From Chromatiaceae bacterium (GTDB lineage Bacteria > Pseudomonadota > Gammaproteobacteria > Chromatiales > Chromatiaceae), in NCBI GenBank assembly GCA_024235255.1, contig JACKMT010000001.1, positions 372,001 through 436,000 of the forward strand: DNA of 64,000 bases, in the 5' to 3' direction. Below are positions 8,629 to 16,006 of this stretch, one piece after another. The first letter of the stretch is position 1; the number at the start of each line of letters is the position of its first letter. Position numbers and translations under genes: made by a program. A model generated the notes under the pieces. That model made no database searches. It had not been told where the DNA came from and worked only from the letters and a program-made list of their open reading frames with translations.

Positions 8629-11535
8629 ATGTCTGAAAAGCCTGCCGTGAAAACCAGCGCCGCCGAGTACGCAGCCCTCAACTTTTACCACCGAATCTCA
8701 TACTTGCGCTCTGACACCTGGATCAAACTGCATCGCCTGACGGTGAGACTGAGTGAAAAGCAGGCTGCGGGTGCAGACACCGCATCCTTGATTGCCGACG
8801 CCAAAGCGGCGATGTATACCCTGGAAAATATCGAGGACTACACCGCTTTTCCTTCGAAAGAGGATTTCCGGCTGCTCTGGCGTCTGTTGTCGGAAAAGGA
8901 TTACGGTCTGTTGTCGCGGGCTGTGAGCCGCATTTCGCGAGCGCTCTCCAGCGATGTCTACCGCAACCGTCAGATTCAGCTGACCCGGGGACAGATCGAC
9001 GGCGAAGAGAAAGACCAGGAGAAAGAGGTTCTGGAGCTTCATCTCGACACCACGATGACACAAACCCGTCCCTACTTCGAACTGCTGGTGGTGGATGACC
9101 TCTCGACCCAGGAGGAGGCGGTGATCCGTAGTTCGTTTCGCAGCGTGCAACGGCCGGAGGACGAGTTTATCTACGATGTGATTGTGGTCCCAAGCTTCCA
9201 GGACGCCATCGCCGCAGTATTGGTCAACCCGAATATTCAAGCCTGCATTCTGCGCTCCGGCTTCCGCTACAAATCGAAACGCGAGCTCGGACTGTTCCAA
9301 CGCTACCTGAGCAATATCGGCAGTGTCGACGTGGAGAACGTCACCTCGACCGATCTCAGCGTGATCCTCGGACGCGTCATTGCGGAGCTGCGTCCGGAGC
9401 TGGATCTCTATCTCATTACCAATATGGCGGTGGAGACCTACGCCGCTCAGGACAACGAGAGCTTCCGCCGTATCTTTTATCGCGAAACCGACTACGTGGA
9501 GCGCCATCTGAATATCGTGCGCGGTATCAACCGGCGCTTTGAGACACCGTTCTTCTCGGCGTTGAAAAAGTACAGCCGTCAGCCGATGGGCGTGTTTCAC
9601 GCGATGCCGATCTCGCGCGCCAAGTCGCTGATGTGCTCGCACTGGATCCGCGACATGCTGGAGTTCTACGGGCTCAACATCTTCATGGCCGAGACCTCGG
9701 CCACCTCCGGCGGTCTGGATTCGCTGCTGCAGCCGACCGGCCCGCTGAAGAAGGCGCAGGAGCTGGCCGCACGTGCTTTCGGCGCGCGCAACACCTTCTT
9801 CGTCACCAACGGTACCTCCACCGCCAACAAGATTGTGGTGCAGGCGCTGGTGAATCCGGGCGACATTGTGTTGGTGGACCGGGACTGCCACAAATCGCAC
9901 CACTACGGCATGGTGCTGGCAGGCGCCGAAGTCGCCTACTTGGACGCCTACCCGCTGCATCAATATTCGATGTACGGCGGCGTACCGCTGCGTGAAATCA
10001 AGAGCCTGCTGTTGAAGTACAAGGCGAGCGGACGTCTGCATAAAGTGAAGATGCTGCTGCTGACCAACTGCACCTTCGACGGCATCGTCTACGATGTCGA
10101 GCGGGTCATGGAGGAGTGCCTGGCGATCAAACCGGACCTGGTATTCCTGTGGGACGAGGCCTGGTTCGCGTTCGCTGCGTTCAATCCTGTTTACCGCAGC
10201 AGAACCGGTATGAACAGCGCCCGCAAACTGCGCAGAAAATACCGCACACCCGAGTATCGGGCCGAATACCAAGCCTATCTGAAGAAGACCAAGGGGTTGG
10301 ATCCCAACGACCACGAGGCCTGGCTGAACATGCGCCTGATGCCCGATCCGGATGCAGCGAGGATCCGTGTTTATGCCACCCACTCCACCCACAAAACGCT
10401 GACCGCGCTGCGGCAGGGGTCGATGATCCACATCTACGACCAGGATTTCCGCCAGAAAGTCGAAGCCCCGTTCCACGAGGCCTACATGACCCACACCTCC
10501 ACCTCGCCCAATTATCAGATCCTGGCATCGCTCGATCTGGGGCGGCGTCAGGTGGAGCTGGAGGGCTATGAGCTGGTCAACAAGCAGGTGGAGACGGCGC
10601 TGGCGCTGCGCGAGCAGATCAAGAATCAGCCGTTGCTGAGCAAATATTTCGACATTCTGGGCACCGACGCGCTGATTCCGGAAGAGTACCGGCCGTCAGG
10701 AATAAAGAGCTATTACGATCCGGAAGGCGGCTGGTGCCGGATGGAGGATGCCTGGCTCTACGAGCGCGACGAGTTCGTGATAGATCCCAGCCGGGTGACC
10801 ATGTTCCTGGGCAAAACCGGCGTCGACGGCGACACCTTCAAGAACGAATACCTGATGAACAAATACGGTATTCAGATCAACAAGACCTCGCGCAATACAG
10901 TGCTGTTCATGACCAACATCGGCACCTCGCGCAGCTCCATCGCTTATCTGATTGAAGGACTGCTCGGCATCGCCCGGGAGCTGGAGTGGCAGCGCGAGGA
11001 GAACAGCGCGGCGGAGAACAGAATACTGCAGCGGCGCATCAAGTCGCTCACCCATGATCTGCCGCCGCTGCCCGATTTCAGCAGGTTCCATCCTGCTTTT
11101 CACCGCTCCGTATCGGGCGACACGCCCGAGGGCGACATCCGTACCGCCTACTTTATGGGGCAGAACGACAGCATGTGTGAATTCCTGCGAATCGACAACA
11201 ACGAGATGCAGCGGCAGATGAAGGAGGGGCGCATTATGGTCTCCACCACCTTCGTCATCCCCTACCCGCCCGGTTTTCCGATCATGGTTCCGGGTCAGGT
11301 GATCAGTGATGAGATTCTGACCTTTATGCTGGAGCTGGATGTAAAAGAGATTCACGGTTACCGTCCGGCACTGGGCCTGTCGGTGTTCACCGAAGATGCA
11401 CTGCGTGAAGTCAAGAACGCCGAGTCGGTCAGTGAGATTGCTGAAATCGTAGAGGTTGAGCATGAGCAAAAAAGTAAGAAGCCGGCGGGCAGAAAGCTGA
11501 AAAAAAGCGAGACGGAAGCATCCGCGCCTGAATAG
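8629..11535 (+). CDS. Large Orn/Lys/Arg-type PLP decarboxylase (substrate unknown)
   Basis: Decarboxylates a basic amino acid or derivative; arginine, lysine and ornithine are all possible. Start at the ATG at 8629, preceded by GAGAAGGA; 968 residues. Order: a non-conserved N-terminal part to about 130, a flavodoxin-like wing domain (YFELLVVDDLST onward, about 145-240), then the fold-type-I PLP domain with FVTNGTSTANK, DRDCHKSHHYG, the PLP Asp in LWDEAWFAF (D509) and the Schiff-base lysine in HSTHKTLTALRQGS (K589), then a C-terminal domain. AdiA/CadA/SpeC-type enzymes are about 710-755 residues; the excess comes from the N-terminal extension, about 50 residues inserted between D509 and K589, and a charged Lys-rich tail. 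It heads an operon with an ATP-grasp and a C45-type gene. Confidence 0.85.
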   Translation: MSEKPAVKTSAAEYAALNFYHRISYLRSDTWIKLHRLTVRLSEKQAAGADTASLIADAKAAMYTLENIEDYTAFPSKEDFRLLWRLLSEKDYGLLSRAVSRISRALSSDVYRNRQIQLTRGQIDGEEKDQEKEVLELHLDTTMTQTRPYFELLVVDDLSTQEEAVIRSSFRSVQRPEDEFIYDVIVVPSFQDAIAAVLVNPNIQACILRSGFRYKSKRELGLFQRYLSNIGSVDVENVTSTDLSVILGRVIAELRPELDLYLITNMAVETYAAQDNESFRRIFYRETDYVERHLNIVRGINRRFETPFFSALKKYSRQPMGVFHAMPISRAKSLMCSHWIRDMLEFYGLNIFMAETSATSGGLDSLLQPTGPLKKAQELAARAFGARNTFFVTNGTSTANKIVVQALVNPGDIVLVDRDCHKSHHYGMVLAGAEVAYLDAYPLHQYSMYGGVPLREIKSLLLKYKASGRLHKVKMLLLTNCTFDGIVYDVERVMEECLAIKPDLVFLWDEAWFAFAAFNPVYRSRTGMNSARKLRRKYRTPEYRAEYQAYLKKTKGLDPNDHEAWLNMRLMPDPDAARIRVYATHSTHKTLTALRQGSMIHIYDQDFRQKVEAPFHEAYMTHTSTSPNYQILASLDLGRRQVELEGYELVNKQVETALALREQIKNQPLLSKYFDILGTDALIPEEYRPSGIKSYYDPEGGWCRMEDAWLYERDEFVIDPSRVTMFLGKTGVDGDTFKNEYLMNKYGIQINKTSRNTVLFMTNIGTSRSSIAYLIEGLLGIARELEWQREENSAAENRILQRRIKSLTHDLPPLPDFSRFHPAFHRSVSGDTPEGDIRTAYFMGQNDSMCEFLRIDNNEMQRQMKEGRIMVSTTFVIPYPPGFPIMVPGQVISDEILTFMLELDVKEIHGYRPALGLSVFTEDALREVKNAESVSEIAEIVEVEHEQKSKKPAGRKLKKSETEASAPE

Positions 11536-11781
11536 CACCTGGACGAGTACGACATTCACAACGGTTGGAATGACACTCGTTTAACAGCCTGCTCTCTCCC
11601 CCGAAACAGAGGGAGCAGCTGTTCCGATTCGACTTTCGGCACTGATTTCAGGCAACGTATGACGACATTTAATTTCCGGTGGCTGCTGAAACGCCTCCTG
11701 TCAAAACTCGGTTTCCGGCGGCAACCGGAGTCAAAGGACAGCAGCCCAATCCGCCAACAACAAAGCGAGGAGCAATCCAGC

Positions 11782-13233
11782 ATGAAAAGAAAATTGACAG
11801 GTGTATCCGACATTCGACGCTTCTTTCACCGCAATGAGCGTCCGATCTTCTTTATCAGCGCCACCAACTTCAACCTGTTGGGTATAGATGAGTGGGTGAA
11901 GAACTTTCACTACATCAGCTATGTGGACTGCTACGACGGCGCCCACCCAAACGTGTTCGTGCCGACAGAGATTGCCCATCCTGAATTCCAGAGTATCGAA
12001 GATATCAATAACTATCTGCTCGAGCATAAAGAGGTGATCGACCACATCAATAGCTTCGGACCCAATCCGGTGGCGGTGTTCCTGATGTTCGACGAACGCA
12101 CCGAGGAGCTCTGCAAGCAGCTGGGCATCGAGATCTGGTTCCCGCCGGCGAGTCTGCGCGCACGCTGCGACAACAAGATGGAGACCGTGCGCATCGGCAA
12201 CAAGGCTGGCGTACCCAGCGCCCCCAATGCGCTCTCCAAGGTGGAGAGTTGGGAGCACTTAAAGCAGATCTGCGAAGAGCACAATTTGAGCAATGATGTG
12301 GTGATTCAGACCGCATTCGGCGACTCGGGCCATACCACCTTTTTTATCTCCAGCGAAGAGGACTGGAACAAATACGCGGATCAGATCACGCCCGACCCGG
12401 AGGTGAAGATCATGAAGCGGCTGAACTGCCGCGGCTCCACACTGGAAGCTTGCACCACCAGCCAGGGGACCATCGTCGGACCGCTGCTGACCGAGGTGGT
12501 CGGCGCCAAGGAGCTGACGCCTTACCGCGGCGGCTGGTGCGGCAACGAGATTTTTCCCGGCGCCTTCACTCAGGAGATCCGCGATAAAGCGCGGGATTAC
12601 ACCTTTCAGTTCGGCGAGCAGCTGCGCAAGGAGGGTTACCGGGGCTATTTTGACCTGGACTATCTGATCGACACCGACACCGGTGAAATCTACCTGGGAG
12701 AGCTGAACCCACGCGTTACCGGCGCCAGTTCCATGACCAACCATGCCGCCTTCGCCCACGCCGACGCACCGCTGTTCCTGTTCCATCTGCTCGAATTTTC
12801 CGGAGTCGAATTCGAGTTCGACGTAGCAGACCTGAACGCCCGCTGGTCGGATCCTGAATATATCGACAGCTGGTGTCAGCTGGTCATCAAATACACCGAG
12901 GACAATGTCGACATCGTCACCGATGCACCCCAAACCGGCATCTGGAAAATGACCGCTGACGGAAAGGTCGAGTACAGCCGGTTCGACTACCACCGGCGCG
13001 CTGTCAGCAACGAACAGGAGGCGTTTTTTCTGCGCATTACCGGTGCCGACGACTATCGTTACGAAGGCGCCGATCTCGGCATATTGATTCTGCGCGGACG
13101 TTCCATGACGACAGAATTCGTGCTCAACAACCGGGCCCGCGACTGGATTAACGGTATCGTCTCCTACTACCAGGCGAAACCGCTGGCTGCCGCCAATCCT
13201 GTTCCGGAAGCCGGCGCGTTCAAGATCCTGTAG
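11782..13233 (+). CDS. ATP-grasp family ligase (biotin-carboxylase-like), substrate unknown
   Basis: ATP-grasp enzymes join a carboxylate to an amine or other nucleophile through an acyl-phosphate. The central fold is recognisable: VVIQTAFGDSGHTTFF (ATP-binding lysine-region equivalent), YRGYFDLDYLID and LGELNPRVTGASSMT, where the acidic residues and the ExNPR motif are the Mg-ATP ligands. I choose the ATG at 11782 because GAGGAG stands 9 bp upstream; an in-frame ATG at 11659 would add a basic 41-residue segment with only a weak ribosome-binding site. The gene sits between the decarboxylase and the C45-type hydrolase on the same strand. I infer that it ligates a decarboxylation product or its precursor to an acid. 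No biotin domain is present nearby, so true carboxylase activity is unlikely. Confidence 0.82.
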   Translation: MKRKLTGVSDIRRFFHRNERPIFFISATNFNLLGIDEWVKNFHYISYVDCYDGAHPNVFVPTEIAHPEFQSIEDINNYLLEHKEVIDHINSFGPNPVAVFLMFDERTEELCKQLGIEIWFPPASLRARCDNKMETVRIGNKAGVPSAPNALSKVESWEHLKQICEEHNLSNDVVIQTAFGDSGHTTFFISSEEDWNKYADQITPDPEVKIMKRLNCRGSTLEACTTSQGTIVGPLLTEVVGAKELTPYRGGWCGNEIFPGAFTQEIRDKARDYTFQFGEQLRKEGYRGYFDLDYLIDTDTGEIYLGELNPRVTGASSMTNHAAFAHADAPLFLFHLLEFSGVEFEFDVADLNARWSDPEYIDSWCQLVIKYTEDNVDIVTDAPQTGIWKMTADGKVEYSRFDYHRRAVSNEQEAFFLRITGADDYRYEGADLGILILRGRSMTTEFVLNNRARDWINGIVSYYQAKPLAAANPVPEAGAFKIL

Positions 13234-13334
13234 CCAGGACCGACCCAAACCAGTGGACTCACTTCCCCTGATTTCACGGGGGAAGCCGCTGGGGCGGGCA
13301 ACCCTATTAACTCTCGGCGCGCAAAGCAGAGACT

Positions 13335-14333
13335 ATGGAACGAATCATCCAGGCAATCTCGGAACCGCTGCCGGGCGACAAATGGCAAGCACTTTTCCGT
13401 CTTCATTGGTCGGCCTACCGGCGCTGGTTTCTCAGCGAAGGGGCTGCCGAACGCCCCCTCTATCTCAGTTCAAGAAATGCGCTGAAGCAACATATGCCGG
13501 AACTGCTGCCGACTTATGATCGGCTGGTGGAGTTGGCTGGCGGCAGCGATCTCGCCGCAAGATTTTTAACGCTTTACCGGCCACCCGCCTATATGCGCGG
13601 CTGCTCCCAGGTAGTCTGGAGCGGTCCGCCGCCGCTGCTGCTGCGCAACTACGACTATAGTCCGCAGCTGTTCGAGGGCACTGTGTTCCACTCCGCTTGG
13701 AACGGCCGCAAGGTCATCGGAACCGGCGACTGTCTTTGGGGCCTGGTCGACGGCATGAACGAGGAGGGCCTGGTGCTATCGCTGAGCTTTGGCGGACGGC
13801 GCACGGTCGGCGATGGCTTCGGAGTGCCGCTGCTGCTGCGTTATATCCTGGAGTTCTGCTCCACCACCCAGGAGTCGGTCGAGGTGTTATCGCGTATCCC
13901 GACGCATATGTCCTATAACGTTACCGTACTCGATCGAAGCGGCGCATATAAAACGGTATTCATTGCGCCCGATCGCGCGCCTCTGGTAAAGGATATCGCG
14001 CTTACCACCAACCATCAGCAACAGGTGGAGTGGCATCAGCACGCACGTGCTACAGGTACCCTGGAACGGGAGCGTGCATTGCAGGTTTACCTCAAGCGGT
14101 ACAGATCGGACTCCCACCGACTGGTGCGCGCGTTTCTGCGGCCGCCGCTACACTCAAATGCCTACCGACGCGGTTTTGGCACGCTTTACACTGCGGTCTA
14201 CAATCCTCAGACGTTGGAGATGCACTACCTGTGGCCGCACGACAGCTGGTACTTCTCGCTGCTCAACTTTATCGAGGGCGTCAAAACCGTACCCTTCCCG
14301 AACGTACCGGATGCGTTGGAGTTACTCCATTAA
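13335..14333 (+). CDS. C45-type Ntn-hydrolase / acyltransferase homologue
   Basis: Resembles acyl-CoA:6-aminopenicillanate acyltransferase (peptidase family C45), whose members cleave or transfer amide-linked acyl groups using an N-terminal Cys exposed by self-cleavage. 332 residues. The candidate nucleophile is C90 in YMRGCSQVVW, followed by LLLRNYDYSP, the usual RNYD-like signature downstream of the catalytic Cys; GLVDGMNEEGLVLSLSFGG and TTNHQ further match the family. Processing before C90 would release an approximately 89-residue propeptide. It is the last gene of the plus-strand operon, 100 bp after the ATP-grasp stop. A plausible job is releasing an amide made by the ATP-grasp enzyme. 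No signal peptide is visible, so it should act in the cytoplasm. Its substrate cannot be deduced. Confidence 0.8.
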   Translation: MERIIQAISEPLPGDKWQALFRLHWSAYRRWFLSEGAAERPLYLSSRNALKQHMPELLPTYDRLVELAGGSDLAARFLTLYRPPAYMRGCSQVVWSGPPPLLLRNYDYSPQLFEGTVFHSAWNGRKVIGTGDCLWGLVDGMNEEGLVLSLSFGGRRTVGDGFGVPLLLRYILEFCSTTQESVEVLSRIPTHMSYNVTVLDRSGAYKTVFIAPDRAPLVKDIALTTNHQQQVEWHQHARATGTLERERALQVYLKRYRSDSHRLVRAFLRPPLHSNAYRRGFGTLYTAVYNPQTLEMHYLWPHDSWYFSLLNFIEGVKTVPFPNVPDALELLH

Positions 14334-14337
14334 AGTG

Positions 14338-14551
14338 AAGGGGACGGATATATTTTTTGGTTTCAAAAAATATATCCATCCCGAGTGGCACTTAAATCGG
14401 AATTTAATTCTCGTCATCCCGGCTAATGCCGGGATCCATAATTGTCAAATGGCGGCCAATTCCCTGGATTCCAGCCTGCGCTGGAATGACGAATTAATTG
14501 GTTTTTCTGGAAATTTCAGCTTGAGTAAGTGCCATGCAAATCTGTCCCCTT
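14338..14551. repeat. Nested inverted-repeat element (MITE/REP-like) between convergent genes
   Basis: Outer arms AAGGGGACGGAT (14338-14349) and ATCTGTCCCCTT (14540-14551) are inverted repeats with one mismatch. Inside them TGGCACTTA (from 14386) pairs with TAAGTGCCA (from 14526). Nested in the centre are two REP-like hairpins (CCCGGCtaatGCCGGG near 14418-14433, TTCCAGCctgcGCTGGAA near 14469-14486) flanked by GTCAT/ATGAC. A further imperfect 19-bp hairpin occupies 14341-14382. No ORF is inside, so this looks like a non-autonomous element or a stack of them, and it may double as a bidirectional terminator. Confidence 0.7.
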
Positions 14552-14570
14552 TTTCCACACCCCTGTTCAA

Positions 14571-15512
14571 CTATCTGACCCCAAATCCAGCCGTCTCGTT
14601 CAATGGCAATGCTTCCAGCTCTTCCGGGGTCGGCTGCTGGCCTTTCAGTCCGGCGATCGAGCCGCGGTGGGGCTTGATCAGTGGCCCGAGACTGTGCAGA
14701 TAGGCTTCCGATTTTTCATTGCGCAGGTAGGCGGGAAACTCGACCGGCCGGTCGCGAAAGCTTTTCAGTGGCTGCCCCAGGCTGCGGATACCCACCGCAC
14801 GCTCACGCCGCACCCGTCCCAGATTGATCTCCACCGGTATGGTCTCCTCCCCGCCGCCGGCCTGATGGATGATATAGCCGGCGGGGCCCACGATAATCGA
14901 GGAGCCCACACCGCCGTCACCCACACCGTTGATGTCGAAGAAGTAACATTGGTTGGTCACCGCGGTGGCCCTGGCGATGGAGAGCTCCACGTCCCGGTCG
15001 ATGGTGTCGGTCATGGTCGGATGCAGGATCACTTCTGCACCCATGGAGACCAGCGTCCGGGATGTTTCCGGAAACCACATGTCATAACAGATCGAAACAC
15101 CGAACCGGCCCACCTCCGGCACATCGAATACGGTGAACTCGGTACCGGATGCGACATGGTTCTCGTACGGCTGAAACGGGAACATCTTGCGATAGCGGCT
15201 GACCACCCTGCCGCTCGGATCGATAACCGGCGCGGTATTGTAGATGCGGTCCCCGGCGTCTTCAAACATGGATCCGGGCAGCAGCCAGATCTGGTGCTTC
15301 GCCGCCATCTCCTGGAACGCCGATTCAGCCGGTCCGGGAAGTGGCTGTGCGTGTCCGGGCAGCGGACCGAATGCAGCCAGCTCACTGAACATCACCATTT
15401 GCACCCAGGGGAAGCGGGTCATGGTGATGTCCAGTTTGTGAGCCATTGCAGCGATATTTTCGTGAGAAGCGGAGACGCGCATCTGGATACCGGCAATGGC
15501 GAATGGGGTCAT
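14571..15512 (-). CDS. Nitrilase-superfamily amidohydrolase (C-N hydrolase)
   Basis: Hydrolyses a C-N bond of an amide, carbamoyl or nitrile group. 313 residues. The catalytic triad is visible: E44 in MVMFSELAAF, K109 in VSRYRKMFPF and C142 in VSICYDMWFPE. A clear GGAGT ribosome-binding site lies 7 bp before the ATG at 15512. The Y-D-M-W-F-P context after the Cys is nearer aliphatic amidase/formamidase-like and carbamoyl-putrescine-type branches than true nitrilases, but I cannot assign the branch. It is the last gene of the TRAP/UspA minus-strand operon, downstream of a PuuR-like site, and converges on the decarboxylase operon. An amide made from the amine product (for example a guanidino- or carbamoyl-butyramide) is a sensible substrate; this is inference. 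Confidence 0.85.
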   Translation of the reverse strand: MTPFAIAGIQMRVSASHENIAAMAHKLDITMTRFPWVQMVMFSELAAFGPLPGHAQPLPGPAESAFQEMAAKHQIWLLPGSMFEDAGDRIYNTAPVIDPSGRVVSRYRKMFPFQPYENHVASGTEFTVFDVPEVGRFGVSICYDMWFPETSRTLVSMGAEVILHPTMTDTIDRDVELSIARATAVTNQCYFFDINGVGDGGVGSSIIVGPAGYIIHQAGGGEETIPVEINLGRVRRERAVGIRSLGQPLKSFRDRPVEFPAYLRNEKSEAYLHSLGPLIKPHRGSIAGLKGQQPTPEELEALPLNETAGFGVR

Positions 15513-15568
15513 CTTTTTACTCCTAATGATCCTGGTTTTTGACTGATTAGTAAGTTTTAAGCTGCCGG

Positions 15569-15994
15569 TTAATCCAGCACCAACACCGGCGTCGTGGCAT
15601 GATGGACCACTTTATTGACATTGGACCCCAGCGTAAAGTGGCGACGCGGCCTGCCGCGTCGGCTCATGATGATCAGATCGCACTTGGTTGCATCCGCCGC
15701 ATCCATGATCTGTTCGGAGATCGCGCCGACTGCCACGATTAGCTGATGTTTCACACCTTTCGGAATCCGTTCAGCGATAAACTTATGCATTTCGCTGTTC
15801 ACCTTTTGCTGCGCTTTCTGCTCGAAATCGACCGGAAAATAGCTCTCGACAATCGGGTAATCGAAGCTGGGAACGACTGTCATCAAGTGTAGTGTCGCGC
15901 CCATTGTCTGAGCCAGTTCGATCCCGGTTTTAAGTGGATTTTTCCAGGTTGCCTCGTCGCCCAGATTGATGGGAATCAGAATATCCTTGAACAT
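15569..15994 (-). CDS. UspA-family universal stress protein linked to a TRAP transporter
   Basis: 141 residues, a single Usp domain. The N-terminal strand KDILIPINLGDEA and C-terminal ATP-loop-like segment (SRRGRPRRHFTLGSNVNKVVHH) followed by TPVLVLD are typical. It starts 12 bp after the TRAP permease stop and precedes the amidohydrolase on the same strand. Usp proteins encoded with TRAP transporters (for example TeaD with the ectoine transporter) bind ATP and modulate transport; a similar role is inferred here. Confidence 0.88.
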   Translation of the reverse strand: MFKDILIPINLGDEATWKNPLKTGIELAQTMGATLHLMTVVPSFDYPIVESYFPVDFEQKAQQKVNSEMHKFIAERIPKGVKHQLIVAVGAISEQIMDAADATKCDLIIMSRRGRPRRHFTLGSNVNKVVHHATTPVLVLD

Positions 15995-16006
15995 TTTTAC
16001 TCTCCG

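Noticed and set aside
8698..10494. 598-aa open frame antisense to the large decarboxylase
   Set aside because: It mirrors a strongly conserved gene; high third-position GC makes the opposite frame stop-poor. No ribosome-binding site or recognisable domain.
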